Of a stretch of 64,000 nt of DNA, positions 37,937 to 47,294 are shown piece after piece. Position 1 is the stretch's first letter, and the number at the start of each line of letters is the position of its first letter. Under the pieces are notes generated by a model. The model did no database searches. It saw only the letters and a program-made list of their open reading frames with translations, and was not told where the DNA came from. A program made the translations under genes and the position numbers. Source of the stretch: Sideroxyarcus sp. (GTDB lineage Bacteria > Pseudomonadota > Gammaproteobacteria > Burkholderiales > Gallionellaceae); contig JAUSBR010000004.1 of NCBI GenBank assembly GCA_030651895.1, forward strand, positions 62,001 through 126,000. Direction: 5' to 3'.

Positions 37937-39157
37937 ATGTTCAAACGTTTCTGTTCGAGTACGGCCATCGCCGTATTGCTGATCCATTCCATCCCGACTT
38001 GCGCTGCAGACAGCGGTAATGCGGAAAATGCGTTCAATCCCGCCTTCTCGCTCATCCTGTCCGGCAGCTACGGCAATCTGCAGCGCGACCCCGCGATCCC
38101 TGCCACCGGTTTCGCCATGAATCCCAATCCGGGACATGAGCAGGGCTTCAACCTCGGAGAATCGGAGATGGGCATCTCTGCCAACATCGATCCGCAGTTC
38201 CGCGGCGCAGCCACTCTCGCGCTTGACCCGGCCGGTGGCGTCAGCGTGGAGAATGCCTTTGTGCAGACCACGTCTTTGGGCGACGGACTCAACCTCAAGT
38301 TCGGCCGCTACTTCTCCGGCCTCGGCTATCTCAACGAGCAGCACGCGCACGCCTGGGATTTCACCGATCAACCGCTGGTGTACGCCGTGCTGTGGGAGAA
38401 CCAGCTGGCCGAAGACGGTGTGCAACTGAAATGGCTGGCACCGACCGAGATGTTCTTCGAGATCGGCGGCGAGGTTGGCAAGGGCCGCGGCTTCCCCGGC
38501 ACCGAGCGCGCGAAGAACGGCAGCGGCGCGGGCGTGGTGTTCGTGCATCTCGGCGATGACATCGGCATCGAGCAGAGCTGGCGCGCCGGTGCATCGCTGC
38601 ATCGCACCCGGCGTGTCGATGCGGTCAGCGACGCAGTGCCCGACTTGCCCGGCACTGTCGGCGGCGTGAGCAACAGCTTCAGCGGCGACAGCCAGACCGT
38701 CGGCCTGGATCTGGTGTGGAAATACGCGCCCAACGGCAACATCAAAGATCGCTACCTGAAAGTGCAGACCGAGTATTTTCGGCGCAAGGAGAACGGCGAC
38801 CTGACGTATGACACTGCGGTTGCGGGCGCGAATATCACCGACACCTACTCCGTCACGCAAAGCGGCTGGTATGTGCAGGGCGTGTACCAGTTCATGCCGC
38901 GCTGGCGCAGCGGACTGCGTTACGACCGGCTCGATCCAGGTGTGGCGCAAGTTGGTGCGGCGAATGCCGGCAATATCATCGCCGACTATGCTTACAACCC
39001 GACACGCACCACCTGGATGCTGGACTACAGTGCCAGCGAATTCTCGCGTTTCCGCCTGCAACTGGCGCACGACAACTCGCGACAGGGATTGGCCGACAAC
39101 CAGCTCTTCGTGCAGTACATCATGAGTCTGGGCGCGCATGGGGCGCATCAATACTGA
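37937..39157 (+). CDS. Outer-membrane beta-barrel protein in a metal-uptake-like cluster
   Basis: 406 aa. Signal peptide cleaved near CAA|DS; GGAG lies 7 nt before the ATG. Alternating amphipathic strands fill the protein (LILSGSYGNLQ, LNLKFGRYFSGLGYLNEQHAH, GWYVQGVYQFMPRWRSGLRYDR) and the end (LFVQYIMSLGAHGAHQY) carries His residues rather than a terminal Phe. Looks like a phosphate-selective-porin or zinc-associated porin-like barrel. Followed by the ZnuA-like gene, so a role as the outer-membrane step of metal uptake is inferred. Confidence 0.8.
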   Translation: MFKRFCSSTAIAVLLIHSIPTCAADSGNAENAFNPAFSLILSGSYGNLQRDPAIPATGFAMNPNPGHEQGFNLGESEMGISANIDPQFRGAATLALDPAGGVSVENAFVQTTSLGDGLNLKFGRYFSGLGYLNEQHAHAWDFTDQPLVYAVLWENQLAEDGVQLKWLAPTEMFFEIGGEVGKGRGFPGTERAKNGSGAGVVFVHLGDDIGIEQSWRAGASLHRTRRVDAVSDAVPDLPGTVGGVSNSFSGDSQTVGLDLVWKYAPNGNIKDRYLKVQTEYFRRKENGDLTYDTAVAGANITDTYSVTQSGWYVQGVYQFMPRWRSGLRYDRLDPGVAQVGAANAGNIIADYAYNPTRTTWMLDYSASEFSRFRLQLAHDNSRQGLADNQLFVQYIMSLGAHGAHQY

Positions 39158-39162
39158 CAATA

Positions 39163-39225
39163 CCGTTCGCCCTGAGCTTGTCGAAGGGCATTCCATTCAT
39201 GCTTCGACAGGCTCAGCACGAACGG
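39163..39225. repeat. Palindromic intergenic repeat (63 bp)
   Basis: Arms 39163-39186 and 39202-39225 are near-perfect inverted copies (CCGTTCG...CTGAGCTTGTCGAAG versus CTTCGACAGGCTCAG...CGAACGG). This is the widespread REP-like 'TTCGACAGGCTCAG' family. It lies between the barrel gene and the ZnuA-like gene and could form a hairpin in their mRNA. A related palindrome occurs inside gspI at 47339-47403. Confidence 0.85.
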
Positions 39226-39249
39226 AATGAAATATACAAAGGACCCATC

Positions 39250-40143
39250 ATGAAAAGACTATTTGTTATGTTCTTTCTGCTGCTGCTCAGCATCCCCGCC
39301 CACGCCCTCAACATCTTCGCCTGCGAACCGGAATGGGCGGCGCTCACTCAGCAACTCGCGGGAGGCAAGGCCGACATCTACACCGCCACCGCCGCCCTGC
39401 AAGACCCGCACCGTATCGAGGCGCGCCCCAGCCTGATCGCCAAGGCCCGTCGAGCCGATCTGGTGGTATGCACCGGTGCCGAGTTGGAGATGGCCTGGCT
39501 GCCGGTTGTGTTGCGCGAATCGGGCAACAGCAAGGTGCAACCCGGCAGCAACGGTTACTTTGAAGCCGCCTCGGCGGTGCGCATGCTGGAAGTGCCGACA
39601 CGGCTCGACCGCGGCGATGGCGATGTGCATGCCCAGGGCAACCCGCATATCCAGACCGACGCGCGCAACTTTCTGCCGGTCGCTGCCGCACTCGCGCAGC
39701 GGCTGATGCAGCTCGATCCGGCGAACAAGGCGGAGTATCAGCAGCGCCTCGCCGTGTTCGAGCAGCAATGGCGCACGGCGCTCACCCGCTGGGAGAAGCA
39801 GGCCGCGCCGCTCAAGGGTGTGGCGGTGGTCGTGCAGCACCGGGGTTTCCCCTACCTGAGCAACTGGCTGGGATTACAGGAAGTGGCAACGCTGGAACCC
39901 AAACCCGGCCTGGAACCCAGCGCGGGCTGGCTGTCGCAGGTGCAGGATACGCTGCGCCAGCATCCGGCAAAGATGGTGCTGCGCGCGGCGTATCAGGATG
40001 GGCGACCCTCGGAATGGATCGCGCAGCGTGCGCATATCGCTGCAGTGGAACTGCCGTATACCGTCGGCGGCAGCGATGGAGCCAGGGACTTGTTCGGACT
40101 GTTCGATGACACCATCGCAAGACTACTGAAAGGCGTGCAATGA
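39250..40143 (+). CDS. ZnuA/TroA-like metal ABC transporter substrate-binding protein
   Basis: 297 aa. Start at ATG 39250 (MKRLFVMFFLLLL), with AAAGGA ahead; an upstream frame extension runs through the palindromic repeat. Signal peptide cleaved near AHA|LN. Candidate metal ligands are the His in LQDPHRIE, the His in GNPHIQTD, the His in VVQHRGFPYL and an acidic residue in GSDGARDLF. It lacks the His-rich loop of typical ZnuA. Binds Zn or Mn in the periplasm for the permease encoded by the next gene, with which it overlaps by 4 nt. Confidence 0.9.
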   Translation: MKRLFVMFFLLLLSIPAHALNIFACEPEWAALTQQLAGGKADIYTATAALQDPHRIEARPSLIAKARRADLVVCTGAELEMAWLPVVLRESGNSKVQPGSNGYFEAASAVRMLEVPTRLDRGDGDVHAQGNPHIQTDARNFLPVAAALAQRLMQLDPANKAEYQQRLAVFEQQWRTALTRWEKQAAPLKGVAVVVQHRGFPYLSNWLGLQEVATLEPKPGLEPSAGWLSQVQDTLRQHPAKMVLRAAYQDGRPSEWIAQRAHIAAVELPYTVGGSDGARDLFGLFDDTIARLLKGVQ

Positions 40144-40883
40144 ACATCGAACTGGGCATCCTCCTCCCTGCCTTCCTCGCCGGCCTGCTGGTGCTGGCCA
40201 CGCACATCCCTTTTGGTATGCGCGTGTTGCAGCGCGGGGTGATCTTCGCCGACCTCGCGGTGGCGCAGATCGCCGGGCTCGGCGTGATCATCGCCGAACT
40301 GCTCGGTCTGCTTGAACAGCCGGTGCTGGTACAGCTCATCGCCGCAGGCAGCGCGCTGGGGGGTGCGGCTTTGCTAGCCTGGATAGAACGGCGCGCGCCG
40401 GAAGTGAAGGAGGCTTATATCGGTCTCACCTTCGTGCTCGCCGCCAGCCTTGGCATCCTGCTGATGAGCCGCGACGTGCATGCGGGCGAACATCTGAAAG
40501 ATCTGCTGGTCGGACAGATACTGTGGGTGAACCAGGGCCAGCTCATCGCCACCGCGCTGCTCACCGCCGCGCTGCTCGTCGTCTGGAACCTCTTCCGCGA
40601 ACGCTTGGGCTATTTCGGCTTCTATGCCCTGTTCGCCCTCGCCATCACCGCTTCGGTACAACTGGTCGGCATCTATCTGGTGTTCGCCAGCCTGATCGTG
40701 CCCGCACTGGCCACTTATCGACAGCCAAAGCGGCGCTATCTCTTCGCCTTCGCCGTCGGGATCACGGGCTACGCGCTCGGCCTGCTGACGTCAGTCTGGC
40801 TTGATCTTCCCGCCGGGGCCGCCATCGTGTGCGCAATGGCATTGAGCGGCGGTATGTTGCTAACCGTACAGACGAGGACCTGA
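40140..40883 (+). CDS. ZnuB-like metal ABC transporter permease
   Basis: 247 aa, about seven to eight membrane helices, ABC-3 family. Features include ATHIPFGMRVLQRGVIFADLAVAQIAGLG near the N-terminus, the ATPase-contact-like segment AYIGLTFVLAASLGILLMS, and VQLVGIYLVFASLIVPALAT. No ATPase gene lies next to it; the following gene is gspC. Either a distant ZnuC is used or the pair works in another way. Confidence 0.9.
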   Translation: MNIELGILLPAFLAGLLVLATHIPFGMRVLQRGVIFADLAVAQIAGLGVIIAELLGLLEQPVLVQLIAAGSALGGAALLAWIERRAPEVKEAYIGLTFVLAASLGILLMSRDVHAGEHLKDLLVGQILWVNQGQLIATALLTAALLVVWNLFRERLGYFGFYALFALAITASVQLVGIYLVFASLIVPALATYRQPKRRYLFAFAVGITGYALGLLTSVWLDLPAGAAIVCAMALSGGMLLTVQTRT

Positions 40884-40964
40884 CGACCTCGCATAGTCAA
40901 TCCTGCCTTCATCCAACCAACAGGAGGTGTGTTTTATTCACCCTCCATATACAAAGGATGTCGC

Positions 40965-41528
40965 ATGTCATTGGCTAGAAAGCTCTTTGCCACACCCGCC
41001 AGAATCTGGATGAACTGGCCGCTCTGGGGCGGACTGTTGGCGATGCTGTTGTTGGCAAAACATGTCTGGGTACTGTTCGCGCCAACCGAACATGCCATCC
41101 CGGCCACTGCGATCACAACCAACTCAGTACAAACCGAACAATTGTTCGGCATGGTCAACGCTTCGACTTCTTCCGCCTCACTCAGCAGTATCCGCCCGAT
41201 CGGTATCTTTGCGCATAGCACAAGAGGATTTGCAGTGATGTTGACCGAATCCGGGCAAATCGGGGTAGGCCTGGGGGAGCAGGTTGTACCGGGTGTGCGG
41301 CTGATTGAAACACATGCCGACCATGTGATCCTGGAGCGCAACGGCATCCGCCAGCGAGTCGATCTGAACAAGCCCCCCGAAGCGACAGATAGCATCACCA
41401 CCGCCTCGTCGAGCGTACGCATCATGACGGCGACCACCGCAGGCGGACAGATGCTTGATCGACTCACTCCGGAACAGCTGCTGCTGATACAACAACAGCA
41501 AGTGAATTCATTGAGGGGAAGACCTTGA
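40965..41528 (+). CDS. gspC: Type II secretion system protein C (short form)
   Basis: 187 aa. Membrane helix (about 15-35) and a homology-region domain (about 75-145: IRPIGIFAHSTRGFAVMLTESG, QVVPGVRLIETHADHVILERNG) that should contact GspD. It lacks the C-terminal PDZ domain and ends in a Gln-rich tail. ATG 40965 is preceded by AAAGGATG; the GTG-initiated longer frame is less likely. First gene of the gspCDEFGHIJKLMN operon; the 81 bp before it contain a GGAGGTG...CACCCTCC hairpin. Confidence 0.85.
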   Translation: MSLARKLFATPARIWMNWPLWGGLLAMLLLAKHVWVLFAPTEHAIPATAITTNSVQTEQLFGMVNASTSSASLSSIRPIGIFAHSTRGFAVMLTESGQIGVGLGEQVVPGVRLIETHADHVILERNGIRQRVDLNKPPEATDSITTASSSVRIMTATTAGGQMLDRLTPEQLLLIQQQQVNSLRGRP

Positions 41529-43618
41529 TCAAGCGCATCTTGCAACTCAGCCTGCTGGCATTCTGTTTGACGCTCATCGTCGCGGTCCCTGTTCGTGCGG
41601 AACAGCAGCAGGAAGAACTGGTCTCGCTGAATTTCGTCAATGCCGATATCCAGGAAGTCATCCGCGCCATCTCGCAGATATCCAAAAAGAATTTTCTCGT
41701 CGATCCGCGCGTGAAAGGCACCATCAATATCGTCTCCGCCACACCCGTCTCGCCCGCACTGGGTTACGACATTCTGCTTTCCGCGTTGCGCCTGCAGGGT
41801 TATGCCGCCGTGGAAGCGGGCGGCGTCACCAAGATCATCCCGGAAGCCGACGCCAAACAGCATATCGATTCTCTGGCACAAGGCCGGGGCGACAAACTGG
41901 TTACGCGCGTGTTCATCCTGAAATACGAATCCGCCTCGCAACTGATCAACATCGTGCGTCCCATGGTCGCACCGAACAATGTGGTGGTCGCCTATCCTTC
42001 CAGCAATGCACTGGTGATCACCGACTACGCCAGCAGCGTGAAGCGCATCGAAAAACTCATTGACGCCATCGACCAGCCCAATGCCGATGCCCCGATGCTG
42101 ATCCCGGTCAAACATGCTTCTGCGGTCGACCTCGCCAACATCATCAACAAATTGATGCCCGAGGCTTCCGCACCGCAGGCCGGCGGCGACGACAACCAGC
42201 GCTTCGTGCTGATCGCGGACAGTCGTACTAACGGTCTGCTGCTGCGCTCGGACAATCCCGGCCGTATCGCCCGCGTCAAGGAACTGGTGGCCAAGCTGGA
42301 CAGTGCTGCCAATGTGCCCGGCAACATCCACGTGGTTCCATTGAAGAACTCGGATGCCACCAAGCTCGCACAGACGCTGCGCTCGGTGCTGAGCGGAGAC
42401 ACTGCTGCCGCCACTCCAAGCCCGGCAGGCGGAACTCAGCAGATCGCCATCGCCGCGCCATCCGGCGGCGGGCTGATTCAGGCCGACATCGCCTCCAATG
42501 CGCTTATCGTCACAGCCTCCGAGCCGGTCTATAACAATATCCGCTCGGTCATCGAGAGGCTGGATGTACGCCGCCCGCAGGTGTTCGTCGAAGCGCTCAT
42601 CGTCGAAGTGACCGCCGACAAGGCCGCCGAATTCGGCGTGCAATGGCAGAACCTGACCGGCCTGAACAAGAGCGGCTCCAATATCATCGGCGGCACCAAC
42701 TTCGGCACGACCGGCAACATCATCGGTGCTTCGGCCGACATCACCTCGGTCGGGCAGGGATTAAACCTCGGTCTGGTGAACGGCGTGACCACCCTGGTGG
42801 ATGGCACCAGGATACTCAATCTCGGCATGCTGGCACGTGCGCTGGAGACCGACAGCAACGCCAACATCCTGTCCGCGCCCAACCTGATGACGCTGGACAA
42901 CGAGGAGGCCAAGATCGTGGTCGGTCAGAACGTGCCGTTCATCACCGGTTCTTACACCAATACCGGATCGAGCAGCACCTCGGCCAACCCGTTCCAGACC
43001 ATCGAGCGCAAGGATGTCGGCCTGACACTGAAGATCAAGCCGCAGATCATGCAGGGCGGCACCGTCAAGCTGCAGATTTATCAGGAAGTGTCGAACGTGC
43101 TGGCCTCCTCGCTCAGAGATGCCGCGGGCGTCACCACCAACAAGCGCTCCATCGACTCGACCATCCTGGTGGACGAGAACCAGATCGTGGTCCTTGGCGG
43201 GCTGATCCAGGATTCCGTCACCGATGTGGCCAGCAAGACACCGCTGCTCGGCGACATACCCATCCTCGGCAACCTGTTCCGCTACGAGACCCGTCAGCAC
43301 ACCAAGACCAACCTGATGGTATTCATCCGCCCCTACATCATGTATCAGTCGGATGGATACAAGAAGGTCACCGATGAACGTTACGACCAGATGAACAAGC
43401 GACGCCAGGATGCGCGCATGCCCGACCACTGGATATTGCCGAACGACGACAAGGATAAATCGCTACCGCCCAAACCCGAAAAACCGCCCACCGCAAGCAA
43501 TGCCGGGCTTATCCAGATCGGCCCTGATTCGCCCGGCACACCTGCTCCCGAACCGCCCCCCACCCCGGCCAGCGCGCCCGCCGCAGCGACCACCTTCGAT
43601 CTCTTCAGTCAGCCATGA
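41525..43618 (+). CDS. gspD: Type II secretion system secretin
   Basis: 697 aa. Signal peptide (cleavage near VRA|EQ), N0 domain (about 30-105), three N-domains (about 110-330), then the secretin barrel domain (about 350-600, VEALIVEVTADKAAEFGVQW, GVTTNKRSIDSTILVDENQIVVLGGLI, DIPILGNLF). The C-terminal tail (about 620-697) is Pro/Ala-rich, without a recognisable pilotin S-domain. Forms the outer-membrane channel. Overlaps gspC and gspE by 4 nt. Confidence 0.97.
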   Translation: MIKRILQLSLLAFCLTLIVAVPVRAEQQQEELVSLNFVNADIQEVIRAISQISKKNFLVDPRVKGTINIVSATPVSPALGYDILLSALRLQGYAAVEAGGVTKIIPEADAKQHIDSLAQGRGDKLVTRVFILKYESASQLINIVRPMVAPNNVVVAYPSSNALVITDYASSVKRIEKLIDAIDQPNADAPMLIPVKHASAVDLANIINKLMPEASAPQAGGDDNQRFVLIADSRTNGLLLRSDNPGRIARVKELVAKLDSAANVPGNIHVVPLKNSDATKLAQTLRSVLSGDTAAATPSPAGGTQQIAIAAPSGGGLIQADIASNALIVTASEPVYNNIRSVIERLDVRRPQVFVEALIVEVTADKAAEFGVQWQNLTGLNKSGSNIIGGTNFGTTGNIIGASADITSVGQGLNLGLVNGVTTLVDGTRILNLGMLARALETDSNANILSAPNLMTLDNEEAKIVVGQNVPFITGSYTNTGSSSTSANPFQTIERKDVGLTLKIKPQIMQGGTVKLQIYQEVSNVLASSLRDAAGVTTNKRSIDSTILVDENQIVVLGGLIQDSVTDVASKTPLLGDIPILGNLFRYETRQHTKTNLMVFIRPYIMYQSDGYKKVTDERYDQMNKRRQDARMPDHWILPNDDKDKSLPPKPEKPPTASNAGLIQIGPDSPGTPAPEPPPTPASAPAAATTFDLFSQP

Positions 43619-45105
43619 TCCAAACAACGATCAACCGTCGAGCCGCACGCCGCCTGCCCTACACCTTCGCCAGGGCGCACGGGGTGGTGCTGACCGAGTG
43701 CGAGAATCGTGCCGCGCTGGCCGTGCGCAGCGATGCCAAACCGGAAGCCATCGCCGAGGTGATGCGCCAACTGGCGCTGCCTGTCGACGCCACCCTGGTG
43801 GATGCCGCCGATTTCGAGCGCATCCTCAGCAATGCTTACGCGCAGGCCGAAGACACCACCGCCACCCTGCTCGACGATGCCGAGCAGGACATGGACTTGT
43901 CCATGCTGTTGCAGGAATTGCCCAAATCCGCCGATCTGCTGGAATCGGTGAACGATGCGCCGGTCATCCGCATGATCAACGCACTGCTGGCACAGGCCGT
44001 GCGGGACAACGCCTCCGACATCCACATCGAGCCGTTCGAGACCCGCTCGGTGGTGCGTTTCCGCCTTGACGGCAGTTTGAAAGACATCGCCGAACCGCAC
44101 CGCGCATTGCATTCCGCGATGGTGTCGCGCATCAAGGTCATGGCCGACCTCGACATCGCGGAGAAGCGCCTCCCGCAGGACGGCCGCATCGCCTTGCATC
44201 TGGCGGGCCGACCCGTCGACGTGCGCGTCTCGACCCTGCCCACCGGACACGGCGAACGTGTGGTGTTGCGCTTGCTCAACAAGGAAGCGGGTCGCCTCGA
44301 TCTCGCCAAGCTCGGCATGAGTGTGCCTGCGCTGGCTGCCATGATGCGGCTCACCGCACAGCCGCACGGCATCGTGCTGATCACCGGCCCCACCGGTTCC
44401 GGCAAGACAACTACTTTATATGCGGCACTGGCGTGCATCGACGCGACCGTCACCAATGTGATGACGGTGGAAGATCCGGTGGAATACGACCTCGACGGCA
44501 TCAGCCAGACCCAGGTGAACCCGCGCATCGAAATGAATTTTGCCCGCGCCCTGAGAGCCATCCTGCGCCAGGACCCGGACGTGATCATGATCGGCGAGAT
44601 CCGCGATCTTGAGACCGCGCAGATCGCAGTGCAATCCAGCCTCACCGGTCACCTCGTGCTCGCCACGCTGCACACCAACGACACCGTGAGCGCCGTCACC
44701 CGCCTCACCGACATGGGCGTCGAGCCTTTCCTGCTTTCGTCCAGCATCGTCGGCGTACTGGCACAGCGTCTGGTACGTTGTCTCTGCATGGAATGCCGCG
44801 AGGCCTACAAGCCGGATGAAGCCGAGCTCGCCCTGCTCGCCCGCTACGGCAAACCGGATGTGATCTACCGTCCGGTCGGATGTGCCAAATGCAACCAGAC
44901 CGGCTATCGCGGCCGCACCGGCATCTACGAGATGCTGGAAGTGGATGACAAGTTCCGCAGCATGATCCACTCGCGCGAAAGCGAACAGCATCTGCGCGAC
45001 TACGCGATGCAAAGTGGCATGCTCAATCTGCGCGATGACGGGTTACGCTGGGTGGTTAACGGCACCACCTCGCTCGAAGAAGTCATCCGCGTGACGCGCG
45101 ACTGA
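43615..45105 (+). CDS. gspE: Type II secretion ATPase
   Basis: 496 aa. N2-like domain (about 90-130), then the RecA-like core: Walker A GPTGSGKTTTLYAAL (about 259), Asp box MTVEDPVEYD, Walker B ILRQDPDVIMIGEIRD, His box TGHLVLATLHTND. Two CXXC pairs (CLCMEC and CAKC about 30 residues later) form the zinc-binding hairpin. Cytoplasmic motor of pseudopilus assembly. Confidence 0.98.
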   Translation: MIQTTINRRAARRLPYTFARAHGVVLTECENRAALAVRSDAKPEAIAEVMRQLALPVDATLVDAADFERILSNAYAQAEDTTATLLDDAEQDMDLSMLLQELPKSADLLESVNDAPVIRMINALLAQAVRDNASDIHIEPFETRSVVRFRLDGSLKDIAEPHRALHSAMVSRIKVMADLDIAEKRLPQDGRIALHLAGRPVDVRVSTLPTGHGERVVLRLLNKEAGRLDLAKLGMSVPALAAMMRLTAQPHGIVLITGPTGSGKTTTLYAALACIDATVTNVMTVEDPVEYDLDGISQTQVNPRIEMNFARALRAILRQDPDVIMIGEIRDLETAQIAVQSSLTGHLVLATLHTNDTVSAVTRLTDMGVEPFLLSSSIVGVLAQRLVRCLCMECREAYKPDEAELALLARYGKPDVIYRPVGCAKCNQTGYRGRTGIYEMLEVDDKFRSMIHSRESEQHLRDYAMQSGMLNLRDDGLRWVVNGTTSLEEVIRVTRD

Positions 45106-45115
45106 GGATTCCGGG

Positions 45116-46339
45116 ATGGCCACTTTCCACTACAACGCACTCGACACAGCAGGCAAAGCCCGCGACGGGGTGATCGAAGCCGACTCGGCGCGACTCGCCC
45201 GCACCACTTTGCGCGAGGGTGGCCTGTTCGTGGTCGAGCTGGATGCGCAGTCTGATCCACTCTCTCAAAATGGCGCGCGCAGCCTAAAACTGCCGTTCCA
45301 CAAACGCATCCCTCGCTCCGAAGTCAGCCTCATGCTGCGCCAGCTCGCCACCCTGCTCGAAGCCGGATTGCCGCTGGAGCAGGCGCTGGCCGTGCTGATC
45401 GAACAGGGCGACAACGCGGCCATGCGTCAGGTCATCGCCGCATTGAGATCGGAAGTCTTGGCGGGCAGCACGCTGGCGCGCGCGATGGACAAGCATCGCG
45501 ACACCTTCCCCGAGATACACCGCGCACTGATCAACGCGGGCGAAGCCTCCGGTGAACTGGCCACGGTGATGGACAAGTTGGCGACCTATTCCGAAGGTCA
45601 GCAAGACCTGCAACAGAAGATCGCTCTGGCGATGGTGTACCCCGCCATCGTCATCACCGTTGCCGTCCTCGTTGTCGGCGGCCTGCTGCTGTTCGTCGTG
45701 CCACCGGTGGTGGAAGTGTTCCAGCAGACGCGGCAGGAACTGCCCTTCCTCACCAAGGCACTGATCGCGCTCAGCGATTTTCTCTCCGCCACATGGTTCT
45801 ATCTGATCGCGACTCTGGTGATCGGCGGCATCGCGGCTCAGCGCGCACTGCACAAGGAAGTATTGCTTTTCCAACTGCATCTCAAACTGTTGCGCCTGCC
45901 CATCGTCGGCAAACTGATACGCGGCAGCAACACCGCGCGTATGGCCAGCACCCTGTCGATCCTGGTGGGCAGCGGCGTCGGCCTGCTCACCGCACTCACC
46001 GCCGCCTGCGGCGTGATCAACAACCTGCCGATGCGTCGCGCGCTGGAAGACGCAGCCAGCAGGGTGCGCGAGGGCGTGACGCTGAGCCGCGCGCTGGCCG
46101 TCTCCGGCCTGTTTCCGCCCGTGCTCGTCCACCTCATCGCCAGCGGCGAGCAAAGCGGCCGTCTCGACATCATGCTGGACCGCGTCGCCAAACAGCAGAC
46201 TCAGGAAGTCTCCGGTTTCACCACCGCACTCACCTCGATTCTGGAGCCGGCGCTGATCCTGTTCATGGGCGCGGTGGTGCTGATGATCGTGCTGGCGATC
46301 CTGCTGCCGATCATCCAGATGAACCAGATGGTGAAGTGA
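45116..46339 (+). CDS. gspF: Type II secretion inner-membrane platform protein
   Basis: 407 aa. Two T2SSF domains (about 72-195 and 275-397), three membrane helices (about 172-195, 222-242, 375-398), and the motifs RQLATLLEAGLPLEQAL and TLSILVGSGVGLLTALTAA. Starts 10 bp after gspE. Confidence 0.97.
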   Translation: MATFHYNALDTAGKARDGVIEADSARLARTTLREGGLFVVELDAQSDPLSQNGARSLKLPFHKRIPRSEVSLMLRQLATLLEAGLPLEQALAVLIEQGDNAAMRQVIAALRSEVLAGSTLARAMDKHRDTFPEIHRALINAGEASGELATVMDKLATYSEGQQDLQQKIALAMVYPAIVITVAVLVVGGLLLFVVPPVVEVFQQTRQELPFLTKALIALSDFLSATWFYLIATLVIGGIAAQRALHKEVLLFQLHLKLLRLPIVGKLIRGSNTARMASTLSILVGSGVGLLTALTAACGVINNLPMRRALEDAASRVREGVTLSRALAVSGLFPPVLVHLIASGEQSGRLDIMLDRVAKQQTQEVSGFTTALTSILEPALILFMGAVVLMIVLAILLPIIQMNQMVK

Positions 46340-46380
46340 GGAATGATTCCGCCGATATCTTATTGCCAAGGAAAATTGCC

Positions 46381-46809
46381 ATGAAAACGAATAACAATCC
46401 AGGCTTCACGCTCATCGAAGTGATGGTCGTCATCCTCATCATCGGCGTGCTGGCCGCGCTGGTCGTACCCAAGGTGATGAGTCGTCCGGACGAGGCCCGT
46501 ATCACCGCCGCCAAGCAGGACATCGCCACCATTTCTCAGGCACTCAACCTCTACAGGCTGGACAATCACCGTTATCCAACCACCGAGCAGGGACTGGCGG
46601 CATTGGTTAAGAAAACCACCATGCCGCCCATCCCCGCCAACTGGAAGAGCGAGGGCTACCTCGACCGCGTGCCGAAAGACCCTTGGGGCACGCCCTATCA
46701 ATACCTGCAACCAGGCCTGCATGGAGCGGTGGACGTGTTCAGCTTCGGCACGGATCGCGCGGCTGGCGGAGAAGGCAACGACGCCGACATCGGCTCGTGG
46801 CAGGACTGA
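46381..46809 (+). CDS. gspG: Major pseudopilin
   Basis: 142 aa. Start at ATG 46381: the prepilin leader MKTNNNPG is followed by FTLIEVMVVILIIGVLAALVV, with processing after Gly8 and Glu at mature position 5. The C-terminal calcium-binding loop region contains GTPYQY and DIGSWQD. The upstream extension of this frame is inside gspF. Forms the shaft of the pseudopilus. Confidence 0.97.
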   Translation: MKTNNNPGFTLIEVMVVILIIGVLAALVVPKVMSRPDEARITAAKQDIATISQALNLYRLDNHRYPTTEQGLAALVKKTTMPPIPANWKSEGYLDRVPKDPWGTPYQYLQPGLHGAVDVFSFGTDRAAGGEGNDADIGSWQD

Positions 46810-46820
46810 ACCGGGGAAAT

Positions 46821-47294
46821 ATGATGCGCGGCTTCACACTACTGGAGATGCTGGTCGTACTGGTCGTCGCCAGCATCATGCTCAGCATGGTGACCCTGAA
46901 ACTGATGCCCAGCGCGCAGAGCGTGTTGCGCGAAGAATCACAACGGCTTGCCTTCCTGATGGAGAACGGCGGCATGAGTTCTCAAGCCGGCGGCCAAGCA
47001 CTCGCGTGGTCCGGCACCGGCAACAGCTATCGCTTCTGGCTACGTACCAGGGAAGGTGAATGGGTGCGCATCGAACGCGACAACCTGCTGCACCCGCGCA
47101 CGATGCCGGAATCGGTGCGCATCGGCGAGGTCAGTTCCAACGGTCGCCGTATCGAACCGGGCGCCTTGGTAGTCCTCAGCCCGGAGCTGTCGACGAAAAG
47201 TTTCCGTGTGAGCCTGCGCAGCAGCGAACTGACTTCCAGCATCCTTGGCAACGGGCTTGGAAAGGTGGAATCCATATCGGGAGACACACCATGA
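46821..47294 (+). CDS. gspH: Minor pseudopilin GspH
   Basis: 157 aa from ATG 46821 (MMRG|FTLLEMLVVLVVAS), processed after Gly4. The following beta-rich domain (about 45-150) contains WFW-type core residues (SYRFWLRTREGEWVRIE). GGGGAA lies just upstream. Overlaps gspI by 4 nt. Confidence 0.92.
   Translation: MMRGFTLLEMLVVLVVASIMLSMVTLKLMPSAQSVLREESQRLAFLMENGGMSSQAGGQALAWSGTGNSYRFWLRTREGEWVRIERDNLLHPRTMPESVRIGEVSSNGRRIEPGALVVLSPELSTKSFRVSLRSSELTSSILGNGLGKVESISGDTP

Noticed and set aside
39163-39225. Palindrome considered as an intrinsic terminator
   Set aside because: No T-run on either side, and the sequence matches a dispersed REP-like family; it may still affect mRNA stability.
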